Assembly (NCBI GenBank): GCA_038248505.1
Contig: JBBRXJ010000056.1
Location: forward strand, 1 to 23,672
DNA length: 23,672 nt
DNA from: JBBRXJ01 sp038248505
GTDB taxonomy: Bacteria; Bacteroidota; Bacteroidia; Bacteroidales; JBBRXJ01
Reading direction: 5' to 3'
Shown one piece after another: positions 8,481 through 16,706 of the stretch; position 1 is the stretch's first letter; every line of letters begins with the position of its first letter. The notes below the pieces were generated by a model, which worked only from the letters and a program-made list of their open reading frames with translations, searched no databases and had not been told where the DNA came from. The translations under genes were made by a program, and so were the position numbers.

Positions 8481-9236
8481 ATGATGAATTCCTTAAGGCG
8501 TTTTTTCTTAAAATTATTGGGTACTGAAAATTATTTGAGATGGGTTAGTCGCCTATTTTATATATTTTATTACACAGGTTTGTTGAGGTATAATAAAACC
8601 TACCATTGTCATTATTTTGTAAATCGTTTAGTGAAGAAATCATTTACAGTGATTGATATTGGTGCAAATCTAGGATATTATTCGCGTATCTTTTCTAAGT
8701 TAGTTGGCAATCAAGGTCGAGTTATTGCGGTAGAACCGGTTAATTTATTCAGAACGGTATTAAACCAAAATTTATCAAGGTGCAAAAATGTTGAGGTTTT
8801 GCCTTTTGCCTTAGGTGCGCAAGATGGACTTGAAGTGGAGATGGGCATACCACAAGGATTTAATAATTTTCGTTTTGGTACAACCCGTGTTTTGTCTGGT
8901 AAAAAAGCAGTAGGTGACATCACCTTTCCAGCAAGCATGCGTAAGCCAGATACCTTGTTTTCAGAACTGAGAACTATTGATTATATTAAATGTGATATTG
9001 AGGGCTATGAGTTCATTGTATTGAAAGAGTTTAAAAACCTACTCGTAAAACACAAACCTATATTGCAGGTTGAGATTGCCAGTGAGAATGTTGCTCCATT
9101 AAAAGAATATCTAGGTGCTATGGGCTATCTTTTTTTCTATATTCGTGGCTCAAGAATTTGTTCTCATAAAGAGGATGAGGGCGGTGTGCAGGGCGATTTT
9201 ATTATTGTACCTAAGGAAAAGATGATGATGGTATAG
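8481..9236 (+). CDS. FkbM family methyltransferase
   Basis: A 251-residue SAM-dependent methyltransferase. Motif I is DIGANLGYYS (residues 59-68), followed by VIAVEPV, and the FkbM-defining KCDIEGYEF block is present in the C-terminal half with an ILQVEI strand after it. These features identify the Methyltransf_21 family, which O-methylates sugars in surface glycans and some secondary metabolites. It follows the flippase by 63 bp on the same strand and is the last polysaccharide gene before housekeeping genes begin. The first 40 residues are basic and aromatic, which may give membrane association. Two tandem ATGs (8481 and 8484) are possible starts. Confidence 0.85.
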   Translation: MMNSLRRFFLKLLGTENYLRWVSRLFYIFYYTGLLRYNKTYHCHYFVNRLVKKSFTVIDIGANLGYYSRIFSKLVGNQGRVIAVEPVNLFRTVLNQNLSRCKNVEVLPFALGAQDGLEVEMGIPQGFNNFRFGTTRVLSGKKAVGDITFPASMRKPDTLFSELRTIDYIKCDIEGYEFIVLKEFKNLLVKHKPILQVEIASENVAPLKEYLGAMGYLFFYIRGSRICSHKEDEGGVQGDFIIVPKEKMMMV

Positions 9237-9315
9237 GGAATGTTAGTTTTTAAAATTTTATTGACGACTAACAAACTATTAATGGTAATAAATAATTTTA
9301 AAATAAATAAAAAAG

Positions 9316-10845
9316 ATGAATAATGTACGTGTGCGTTTTGCACCAAGTCCAACAGGTCCATTACATATTGGCGGGGTTCGTACCGCTTTATTTAACTATC
9401 TCTTTGCGCGTAAGCATGGCGGAGTTTTTTATTTACGTATTGAAGATACCGATCAGTCTCGTTTTGTACTTGGAGCCGAAGATTATATAATAGATTCTCT
9501 AAAATGGTTAGGAATTGAAATTTCAGAAGGGGGAAGTTTAGGAGGACCCTATGGCCCTTATCGCCAAAGCGATCGCAAAGCAATTTATAAGCAGTATGCT
9601 GATCAGTTGCTAGCTAGTGGTAGTGCCTATTACGCATTTGACAGCGCCGAGGAACTGGATAAGCTCAGGAAGGATTATGAGATTGATAAGAAAACTTTTT
9701 CATATGATTTGCATACGCGTATGCAATTAAATAATTCGCTTTCATTATCAAAGGAAGAAACTCAGAAACGCATCGCCTCAGGTGAACATTATGTTTTGCG
9801 GTTTAAAATGCCCGATAATATTGATGTTCGTTTTAAAGACATGGTACGCGATGATGTTCATTTCAATACAAATACATTAGATGATAAAGTGCTTTTTAAA
9901 TCAGATGGAATGCCAACATATCATTTAGCCAATGTCGTTGATGATTATTTAATGAAAACTTCGCATGTTATTAGAGGTGAAGAATGGTTGCCCTCAACAC
10001 CCTTACATGTATTGTTATATATAGCCTTAGGCTGGGAGGGTAGTATGCCGCAATTTGCACATTTGCCATTAATTTTAAAACCAAGTGGTCAAGGAAAGTT
10101 GAGTAAACGTGACGGTGATAAAATGGGATTTCCTGTTTTTCCTTTGCAATGGAAGGATCCTGTTACGGGTGAAGTTTCGGCAGGCTATCGTGAATCTGGA
10201 TATTTTCCCGAATCCTTAGTAAATATTCTTGCCTTTCTTGGATGGAACCCGGGAAGTGAAAAAGAATTTTTTAGCATGGCGGAATTAGTTGATGTTTTTT
10301 CATTGGAGAAAGTTCAGAAGGCTGGTGCTCGTTTTGATCCGGAGAAAGCAAAGTGGTTTAACCATCATTATTTGAAACAGCATAGCGATGATGAACTAGC
10401 CGATGCCTATATCATTTTACTAAAAGAAAGGAATATTGTTTGCGATAAAGCATTTGTAACAAAAGTAGTATCGATGGTTAAAGAGCGTGCCGTATTTGTG
10501 AAGGATTTATGGGATCAATCCTATTATTTTTTTGAAGCGCCTCTTAGATATGATGAAAAAGTTATTGCAAAATATTGGAAAGGACAAGCCCTTGAAGCTC
10601 TTTTATCAATAGCGGATTTGCTTAATAATTTAGCGGATTTCAAAAATGAAACAACTGAAGATTTAATAAAAAATTATATAAGCAATAATAACTTGGGCAT
10701 GGGGCAAGTTATGAATTCATTACGACTTGCTTTGGTTGGAACCAGTATGGGGCCACATTTAACAGAGATTATGGAGATGATAGGGAAGGGCGATGCCGTT
10801 AAGAGAATTCGAAAGTTTTGTGACACAATTCCTTTAACAGCCTAA
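9316..10845 (+). CDS. gltX: Glutamyl-tRNA synthetase
   Basis: A 509-residue class Ib aminoacyl-tRNA synthetase that charges tRNA-Glu. The HIGH-type motif appears as PSPTGPLHIGG (residues 10-20), and the KMSKS-type loop as KLSKR (261-265). The catalytic domain also has RIEDTD and the RGEEWL block before the second motif. The C-terminal third is the helical anticodon-binding region. The length fits Bacteroidota GltX, which is slightly longer than the E. coli enzyme. Its stop (TAATG) overlaps the start of the TatD-family gene by one base, so the two are translationally linked. A 79-bp gap separates it from the polysaccharide genes. Confidence 0.97.
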   Translation: MNNVRVRFAPSPTGPLHIGGVRTALFNYLFARKHGGVFYLRIEDTDQSRFVLGAEDYIIDSLKWLGIEISEGGSLGGPYGPYRQSDRKAIYKQYADQLLASGSAYYAFDSAEELDKLRKDYEIDKKTFSYDLHTRMQLNNSLSLSKEETQKRIASGEHYVLRFKMPDNIDVRFKDMVRDDVHFNTNTLDDKVLFKSDGMPTYHLANVVDDYLMKTSHVIRGEEWLPSTPLHVLLYIALGWEGSMPQFAHLPLILKPSGQGKLSKRDGDKMGFPVFPLQWKDPVTGEVSAGYRESGYFPESLVNILAFLGWNPGSEKEFFSMAELVDVFSLEKVQKAGARFDPEKAKWFNHHYLKQHSDDELADAYIILLKERNIVCDKAFVTKVVSMVKERAVFVKDLWDQSYYFFEAPLRYDEKVIAKYWKGQALEALLSIADLLNNLADFKNETTEDLIKNYISNNNLGMGQVMNSLRLALVGTSMGPHLTEIMEMIGKGDAVKRIRKFCDTIPLTA

Positions 10846-11522
10846 TGTTTCCCTCAGCATCAGATTTTATTAATCTGCATACGCATGCCGATGACCATCA
10901 TCAGGTGCAGTGCGGTGTTTTTAACATTTTTGCAAAAAACATGAATTGTACTTTTCATGCGGATTGTTTCTATAGTATAGGTATTCACCCTTGGCATGTT
11001 AAAGAAGAAACTTTTAAAGCTGAGTTGTTAAATATTAGGCAGGTACTAAAGCGTGCTAATTGTATTGCCATAGGTGAATGTGGACTTGATAAATCGATAG
11101 CTTTTGATATGGCTTTGCAACGAAAGGTTTTTCTTTTACAAATTGAATTGTCGGAAGAATTTAAAAAGCCAATGATTATACATTGTGTTCGTGCATATAA
11201 TGATTTAATACAAATTAGAAAGGAGCTTAAACCTAAAATGGCTTGGATTATTCATGGTTTTAATTCAAGTGAGAAAATAGCAGGAGAATTATTAAAGTAT
11301 TACTGTTATTTATCTTTTGGGATGATCCTTTTTAGTAAATTTTCAAGAGTTCCACAATTTTTTCATTCAATACCAAATAATAAAATATTTTTAGAGACCG
11401 ATGAAGCTGAAAAAACTATTGATAGTGTTTATTTATTTGCTGCTCAAATGAAAAATATTGAGGTGAGTGAGCTGAAAAGTCAGATTTCAAAGAATTTTAC
11501 TAGTTTATTCCGACCTAATTAG
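10845..11522 (+). CDS. TatD family metal-dependent hydrolase (short form)
   Basis: A 225-residue TIM-barrel hydrolase. All metal-ligand positions of the family can be found: HTH at residues 12-14, Glu78 in GECGLD, His113 in IIHC, His137 in IHGFN, and Asp186 in LETDE. TatD proteins are metal-dependent nucleases or hydrolases implicated in DNA repair and degradation. This copy is about 30 to 40 residues shorter than E. coli TatD, mainly in the loops, but it is complete and no catalytic position is lost. Its ATG overlaps the gltX stop, and tcdA follows 41 bp later. The in vivo substrate is unknown. Confidence 0.87.
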   Translation: MFPSASDFINLHTHADDHHQVQCGVFNIFAKNMNCTFHADCFYSIGIHPWHVKEETFKAELLNIRQVLKRANCIAIGECGLDKSIAFDMALQRKVFLLQIELSEEFKKPMIIHCVRAYNDLIQIRKELKPKMAWIIHGFNSSEKIAGELLKYYCYLSFGMILFSKFSRVPQFFHSIPNNKIFLETDEAEKTIDSVYLFAAQMKNIEVSELKSQISKNFTSLFRPN

Positions 11523-11563
11523 CATGACTTTACTAAGAAATTGAATTATTTATAATTTTAAAC

Positions 11564-12286
11564 ATGACTTGGACGAAACGTACCGAATTACTATTAGGCG
11601 CAGAGAAAATTAAATTATTAAAAACATCGCATGTACTTATTGCTGGATTAGGCGGAGTAGGAGGCTATGCAGCAGAACAGCTTGCTAGAGCTGGAATTGG
11701 ACATTTGACAATAGTTGATGGAGATGTTGTGCAATCGAGTAATAGAAACCGTCAAATTATAGCCTTAGTTTCAAATGAAGGAAAAAACAAAGCACAGCTA
11801 TTTGCAGAGAGATTACGAGATATAAATCCTGATATAAAGATAAATGTAATTGATGAATTCATATCCGATGAACAAATGGATCAGCTTTTAGAAGGGAATT
11901 TTGATTATGCAGTTGATTGCATAGATACCATGTCGCCTAAGTTACATTTTATTTATCAATCAATGAAAAGAGGTATTCCTCTTGTAAGCTCTATGGGAGC
12001 AGGAGGAAAACTCGATCCCACTTTAGTTGAAGTAGCTGATATATCCGAAAGTGTTAACTGTAGGCTCGCACATTATTTAAGAAAGCGCTTACGAAAGATG
12101 GATATACATAGTGGTTTTAAAGTAGTTTTTTCGCCAGAGCAAGTTGATCCTGCCACTGTTCTGTTAACATTTGGGGAGAAGAACAAGAAATCGACGGTAG
12201 GTACTATTTCATATATGCCGCCCGTATTTGGATGCTGTTGCGCATCCGTTGTTATTAGAGGCATAATAGGAGATAGAGCGGAGTGA
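11564..12286 (+). CDS. tcdA: tRNA threonylcarbamoyladenosine dehydratase
   Basis: A 240-residue member of the ThiF/E1-like ATP-dependent activating family. The nucleotide-binding loop is GLGGVG (residues 28-33), the acidic ribose site is VDGD (51-54), and the adenylation motif SNRNRQ follows at 59-64, which distinguishes TcdA/CsdL from MoeB or ThiF. CIDTM and the C-terminal GTISYMPPVFGC segment are also family-typical. TcdA dehydrates t6A37 of ANN-decoding tRNAs to the cyclic form ct6A. No paired CxxC zinc-binding motifs like those of MoeB are seen. It is the last gene of the gltX cluster. Confidence 0.93.
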   Translation: MTWTKRTELLLGAEKIKLLKTSHVLIAGLGGVGGYAAEQLARAGIGHLTIVDGDVVQSSNRNRQIIALVSNEGKNKAQLFAERLRDINPDIKINVIDEFISDEQMDQLLEGNFDYAVDCIDTMSPKLHFIYQSMKRGIPLVSSMGAGGKLDPTLVEVADISESVNCRLAHYLRKRLRKMDIHSGFKVVFSPEQVDPATVLLTFGEKNKKSTVGTISYMPPVFGCCCASVVIRGIIGDRAE

Positions 12287-12526
12287 TGATGAGTGATCTT
12301 TGTAGGCTTTGGAGTGAAAGTAAAGCATAAAAGTTGAGAAAATGTTAGGCGAATTTTTTTAGAAAAAGTTTCTTAAAAGATGAAATTCAAATGGCTGATC
12401 GTCTGTATTCTAGATGTATTCAGATGTCTAAAGATCTGCTAACCTACGAGTTTGCTAAATATGTATTTTTCTAAATCAAAATTTTATAAAATTATAACTA
12501 GCTACTCATCAAAGCCTTCATTTTAT

Positions 12527-12558
12527 TTATTAACAAAATAATTTTAAATTGTTAATAA
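12527..12558. repeat. Perfect 10-bp inverted repeat upstream of parA
   Basis: TTATTAACAA (12527-12536) and TTGTTAATAA (12549-12558) are exact reverse complements with a 12-base spacer. They lie about 130 bp before the likely parA start. This could be an operator for ParA-type autoregulation, or a weak A+T hairpin. Composition alone makes such repeats fairly likely, so the function is open. Confidence 0.45.
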
Positions 12559-12628
12559 CCTGTTAAAAAAGAAAAACTTTTGTTTACAACTACGAGCTAA
12601 TCCAAAAGACTTGGAATATCAAAAGGTA

Positions 12629-12636
12629 TATTTTTG
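12629..12636 (+). promoter_or_regulatory. Candidate -7 box for parA
   Basis: TATTTTTG matches the Bacteroidota -7 element TAnnTTTG and lies 50 bp before the likely parA ATG (12686). No clear TTTG appears at the expected -33 distance, so the assignment is weak. Confidence 0.3.
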
Positions 12637-12685
12637 TTTTCATTAAAACAAGATTGAATAATCATTAATGCAAAAAACAAAAAGT

Positions 12686-13489
12686 ATGGCAAAGATCATC
12701 TCAATTGCAAATCAGAAAGGTGGCGTAGGCAAAACGACAACAGCTATCAATCTAGCAGCTAGTTTAGCAACCTTAGAGAAAAAGGTATTGCTTATAGATG
12801 TTGATCCACAAGGAAATGCCACATCGGGCATTGGTTTTGATATTAAAACCATTAAAACGGGTATATATGAATGTTTAAATGATGAGATTAATCCAAATGA
12901 TATCATCTTAAAAAGTGAGATGGAAAATTTTGATCTCATTCCTTCTACCATCGATTTAGTTGGTGCTGAAATAGAAATGATAAATCTCCCTAATAGGGAA
13001 CGAATACTTAAACATGTAGTTGAGAAAATCAACGATAAGTATGATTATATATTATTTGATTGTTCACCATCCCTAGGTTTAATTACAATTAATGCGTTAA
13101 CAGCATCTGATTCGGTTATCATACCTGTTCAGTGTGAGTATTTTGCTCTTGAAGGAATTGGATTGCTCTTAAACACGATACGAATTGTGCAAAGCAGGTT
13201 TAATCCTGAGTTAGAAATAGAAGGCTTCTTATTAACCATGTATGATCAGCGATTACGTTTGTCAAATCAAGTAGTTGATGAGGTGAAAAAACATTTTGAG
13301 TCGATGGTATTTGAAACCATTGTACAGCGTAACATTAAATTGAGTGAATCACCAAGTTTTGGTAAACCAGTTATATTATATGATGCTGAATCAAAAGGTA
13401 CAATAAATTACTTGAATCTTGCCAAGGAGTTGTTACAGAAGAATGATCAGACGCGCATTAAGAATGCAGAAAAAGTAATTCACGTATAA
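12686..13489 (+). CDS. parA: Chromosome-partitioning ATPase ParA (Soj)
   Basis: A deviant-Walker-A ATPase of 267 residues that, with ParB, moves and segregates the chromosome origin region. The signature is KGGVGKTT (residues 11-18), with the IDVDPQGNATSG block (Walker A' region) and FDCSPSLG (Walker B region) further on. I chose the ATG at 12686 (MAKIISIANQ) because chromosomal ParA proteins begin a few residues before this strand. An in-frame ATG at 12668 would add six residues and cannot be excluded. The short N-terminus without a DNA-binding extension marks it as the chromosomal Soj type rather than a plasmid ParA with an HTH. parB follows after 18 bp, so the two form an operon. Confidence 0.95.
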   Translation: MAKIISIANQKGGVGKTTTAINLAASLATLEKKVLLIDVDPQGNATSGIGFDIKTIKTGIYECLNDEINPNDIILKSEMENFDLIPSTIDLVGAEIEMINLPNRERILKHVVEKINDKYDYILFDCSPSLGLITINALTASDSVIIPVQCEYFALEGIGLLLNTIRIVQSRFNPELEIEGFLLTMYDQRLRLSNQVVDEVKKHFESMVFETIVQRNIKLSESPSFGKPVILYDAESKGTINYLNLAKELLQKNDQTRIKNAEKVIHV

Positions 13490-13507
13490 TTTTTGAAAAG
13501 CGAAACT

Positions 13508-14407
13508 ATGAGTAAAAAGAATGTATTGGGCCGCGGACTAAATGCCCTGATTGAAGATTACAATATGCCCAAGCATATAGCACCACAAACGGTGCCCATG
13601 AAAGACAGTTTTGATATTCCAATAGGAGAGATTGAAGCCAATCCTTTTCAACCACGAACACATTTTGATGAGGTTGCACTGAATGAATTGTCTGAATCAA
13701 TACTACAGGTAGGTATTATTCAGCCACTCACTGTACGGAAAATATCAGACAAGCATTATCAGTTGATTGCAGGTGAGCGTCGGTTACGTGCTGCAAAATT
13801 GGCAGGATTAGAGCGAGTGCCAGCATACGTTCGTACAGCTGATGATAATAACCTGCTTGAAATGGCGCTGATTGAGAACATTCAGCGTGAAGATCTCGAT
13901 TCTATTGAGATAGCATTGAGTTATCAGCGTTTAATGGATGAGTGTAATCTTACTCAAGAAAGTTTAAGTGAGCGTGTAGGTAAAAAACGTTCAACTATTG
14001 CTAATTACTTACGATTATTAAAGCTTCCAGCGGAGATTCAGTTGGGCATTCGGGAGAAAAAATTGACCATGGGCCATGCCCGCGCATTGGTAAATATTGA
14101 CGATCAGCAGCAATTGTTAGATGTTTATAATGACATAATAGAGAATGAGTTATCAGTTCGTCAGGTGGAAGAATTGGTGCGGAATTTAGGAGATACTGAG
14201 GAAGTTGTAGAAGGGAAATTGGAGAAAGCACCAAAGAAAGCACAAACGGCAGAAGTTGAGAAGTTAAAAGAACAATTGGCGGGTTATTTTAGTAGTAAGG
14301 TTGATTTTAAACGTAATCCTAACGGAGCAGGCAAGATCATTATTAGTTTTGGCAACGATACAGAGTTAGAACAGATAATTTCGAGGCTAGACAGACTTAA
14401 TTCTTAA
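13508..14407 (+). CDS. parB: Chromosome-partitioning protein ParB (Spo0J)
   Basis: The 299-residue parS-binding CTPase. The start at 13508 gives MSKKNVLGRGLNALI, the usual opening for this phylum; a TTG at 13493 would add five residues. The N-terminal domain has the CTP-binding motif GERR (89-92) and ENIQR (123-127). The helix-turn-helix that reads parS spans about 149-170 (TQESLSERV, then STIANYLRLL). A charged linker leads to the C-terminal dimerisation domain. It is directly downstream of parA. No complete parS site was found in the window, so its loading sites should lie elsewhere. Confidence 0.95.
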   Translation: MSKKNVLGRGLNALIEDYNMPKHIAPQTVPMKDSFDIPIGEIEANPFQPRTHFDEVALNELSESILQVGIIQPLTVRKISDKHYQLIAGERRLRAAKLAGLERVPAYVRTADDNNLLEMALIENIQREDLDSIEIALSYQRLMDECNLTQESLSERVGKKRSTIANYLRLLKLPAEIQLGIREKKLTMGHARALVNIDDQQQLLDVYNDIIENELSVRQVEELVRNLGDTEEVVEGKLEKAPKKAQTAEVEKLKEQLAGYFSSKVDFKRNPNGAGKIIISFGNDTELEQIISRLDRLNS

Positions 14408-14473
14408 AAAAATGCTAATTTCGCTTTCTGAATCAATAGCAGTTTATTAAAATTGTTATGAATAGAGAGAAAA

Positions 14474-15082
14474 GTGCATTATAAAAGGACGGTAAATCAC
14501 ATTCAATTATTTTTTTTTGCTGCGGTAGTTTTACTTCAGCTAGGATTTTTAGCGCCTCATGTTACAGCACAAAATAAAACGCCTGAAGAGGTAAAAGATA
14601 GTGCAAGAATAGCCAATCATAGTCCCCAACTAGCATCTATATTCTCTTTGGTCGTACCCGGCCTAGGGCAGGCTTACAATGAAAAATATTGGAAAATTCC
14701 AATCATTTATGGTGGTTTGGTTTTTTGTGCCTATCAGTTTAAAACCAACCGTAGCAATTACAAAATATTTACTGAGGGTATGGATCATTATATTGATAGT
14801 GATCCATTAACAAATAGTTGGATGACATTGCCTAATGTTGATACTAGCTCGTTTGTAGAAGAACAAATACAATTTTACAGATCTAACTTTGAGCGTTACC
14901 GAAATTTATCAATAATTGGTTTTGGGCTTATATATATGCTTAATGTTTTTGATGCATCTGTTGATGCAAATTTATTTGATTATGATGTGAGCGATAAGAT
15001 TACTATGCATATTGAACCTGCATTATTACCTCGTACAAATTATGCACAAGGTTTTGGTTTTAAGTGCAGAATTACTTTTTAG
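14474..15082 (+). CDS. DUF5683 family membrane protein
   Basis: A 202-residue protein with a basic N-terminus and a hydrophobic segment (about residues 10-32) ending in TAQ, read as a signal peptide. The conserved core, VPGLGQAYNEKYWKIPIIYGG (first residue about 60), followed by two further hydrophobic stretches and DASVDANLFDYD, is the DUF5683 signature known from Bacteroidota, where the gene is usually beside parB. The function is unknown. The start is GTG at 14474: the frame is closed by a TGA at 14459 and no in-frame ATG occurs before residue 100. It follows parB by 66 bp and is probably part of the same transcript. Confidence 0.8.
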   Translation: MHYKRTVNHIQLFFFAAVVLLQLGFLAPHVTAQNKTPEEVKDSARIANHSPQLASIFSLVVPGLGQAYNEKYWKIPIIYGGLVFCAYQFKTNRSNYKIFTEGMDHYIDSDPLTNSWMTLPNVDTSSFVEEQIQFYRSNFERYRNLSIIGFGLIYMLNVFDASVDANLFDYDVSDKITMHIEPALLPRTNYAQGFGFKCRITF

Positions 15083-15173
15083 TTGTATCGTTTGATGTGA
15101 TGTGTTGCTTTTTTAAAGAGTATTTGTTGCAATTTTAGGATGCGATTTTTTTAAATAGAATAATTATAGAATA

Positions 15174-16679
15174 ATGAAGATAGTTTGTACAGTAATTGTG
15201 TTTATCGTTTTAGGATGGTCAAAAGTTTGTTCGCAGGAATCAAATTTAAATATGGATACGACTCCTATTGATGCAAAAGAAACAATGGTAAATTTTGAGC
15301 GAACTCTTGATAGTTTAACTAATTTATGGTATGTTGAGAAAGCTCTCGAACGTTTTGATAATACAGTATATCCTGCGACTGATACGGTAATTCCTTTTTT
15401 CACTGATTCTCAATATATTGCACGAATAGAAAGTCTTCATTCAATGATAACCATGACATACAATCCTATTGTGCGAAATTTTATTCATGTATATACCTAT
15501 AGAAAGCGCGATCAGCTAGAATATATTTTAGGATTAAAAGATTATTATTTTCCGATGTTTGAGGAAGTCTTGGCTTCGTATAATCTTCCATTGGAGTTAA
15601 AATATCTCCCCGTAATTGAGTCTGCTTTAAATCCGCGTGCTGTTTCACGTGCTGGTGCCAGTGGGCTTTGGCAATTTATGTATGCTACCGGACGCATGTA
15701 TAATCTAAATGTAAATAGTTATGTTGATGAGCGCTATGATCCACTAAAAGCATCGCATGCTGCAGCAAATTATTTAAAAGATATGTACAAGGTTTATAAA
15801 GATTGGATTCTTGTAATTGCAGCCTATAATTGTGGTCCTGGAAATGTAAATAAAGCAATATATCGTTCAGGAGGCAAACGTAATTATTGGGATATATACT
15901 ATCATCTACCAAAAGAGACCAGAGGTTATGTGCCCGCATTTATTGCTGCCATGTATGCAGTAAATTTTTATCAAGATCATAATATTCATCCAGCAGAAAT
16001 TGATATGCCTATTGTTACAGATACTATTACGGTTCATAATGATTTAAATTTAAATCAGGTTGCCGAAGTATTAGGTGTACCCATTCAGCAGTTGCGAGAT
16101 ATTAATCCGATGTTTCGTCATGATATAATACCAGCAAGTGCAACCCCTTATGCTATACGTGTACCATTGCATATAACAGGTCAGTTTTTAGAATTTCAGG
16201 ATTCTATTTTCTCATATAAAGATTCTATCTATTTAAAGAAGGATGATTTACTTCGTCAGCCTACCTACAATACTGCGAGTATATCTAAATCAGCTCCTCT
16301 GGGTGATTATGCCAAATTGGTATATACCGTTAAGTCGGGAGATAATTTAGGACTTATTGCAGAGAAGTATAGCGTACGAGTTTCTGATTTGAAGTATTGG
16401 AATGCGATACGTGGTAATATAATACGTGCAGGACAACGATTGGTTGTTTATATACCAGCGAGTAGAGCAGCTAAATTTAAATCATCTTCTGCTGTAAAGT
16501 CAAGTGGCTCTTCATCTACAAGTGGTGACTATATTATACACGTTGTAGGCAATGGTGAAAATCTTTGGCTGATAGCAAAAAAATATGGTGTAACAGATAC
16601 CGATATAAAGCGATTGAATAATTTGACGGATGCCGATAAAATTACACCAGGGCAGCGATTGAAAGTGAAGAGAAGGTAA
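15174..16679 (+). CDS. mltD: MltD-like lytic murein transglycosylase with LysM domains
   Basis: A 501-residue exported peptidoglycan-cleaving enzyme. A signal peptide (residues 1 to about 20) lacks a lipobox, unlike E. coli MltD. The SLT domain spans about 125-265: the catalytic Glu is E149 in PVIES, followed by GASGLWQFM (161-169) and AAYNCGPGNV (216-225). Two clear C-terminal LysM domains lie at about 383-428 and 454-499, separated by a Ser-rich linker. A degenerate LysM-like stretch at about 286-332 may be a third. The family cleaves MurNAc-GlcNAc bonds to leave 1,6-anhydroMurNAc, and LysM domains anchor it to glycan strands. The SGNH gene follows by 27 bp. The symbol is assigned from domain architecture only. 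Confidence 0.92.
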   Translation: MKIVCTVIVFIVLGWSKVCSQESNLNMDTTPIDAKETMVNFERTLDSLTNLWYVEKALERFDNTVYPATDTVIPFFTDSQYIARIESLHSMITMTYNPIVRNFIHVYTYRKRDQLEYILGLKDYYFPMFEEVLASYNLPLELKYLPVIESALNPRAVSRAGASGLWQFMYATGRMYNLNVNSYVDERYDPLKASHAAANYLKDMYKVYKDWILVIAAYNCGPGNVNKAIYRSGGKRNYWDIYYHLPKETRGYVPAFIAAMYAVNFYQDHNIHPAEIDMPIVTDTITVHNDLNLNQVAEVLGVPIQQLRDINPMFRHDIIPASATPYAIRVPLHITGQFLEFQDSIFSYKDSIYLKKDDLLRQPTYNTASISKSAPLGDYAKLVYTVKSGDNLGLIAEKYSVRVSDLKYWNAIRGNIIRAGQRLVVYIPASRAAKFKSSSAVKSSGSSSTSGDYIIHVVGNGENLWLIAKKYGVTDTDIKRLNNLTDADKITPGQRLKVKRR

Positions 16680-16706
16680 TAAGGCCACCGTCGGTAAAGC
16701 TAAACC

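Larger units (their letters stand above)
12287..12685. other. Intergenic region before parA with inverted repeat and candidate promoter
   Basis: About 0.4 kb without a convincing gene, becoming very A+T-rich towards parA. It contains a perfect 10-bp inverted repeat (12527-12558) and a TATTTTTG -7-like box at 12629-12636. I see no DnaA boxes (TTATCCACA-like) and no full parS site, so there is no sequence evidence for a replication origin here, although parAB genes often lie near oriC. Confidence 0.5.

Noticed and set aside
9241..9273. 7-bp inverted repeat (TGTTAGT/ACTAACA) between the FkbM gene and gltX
   Set aside because: The 19-base loop, A+T-rich stem and lack of a following T tract make it a poor terminator, and it is within chance expectation.
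12287..12685. Possible replication origin next to parAB
   Set aside because: No DnaA-box cluster and no parS site were found; high A+T content alone is not enough.
15641..15656. Half of a parS-like site (TGTTTCACGTG) close to parAB
   Set aside because: Only the first 11 of 16 bases match the parS palindrome; the second half does not. The bases encode the conserved AVSRAG stretch of the transglycosylase, which explains them.
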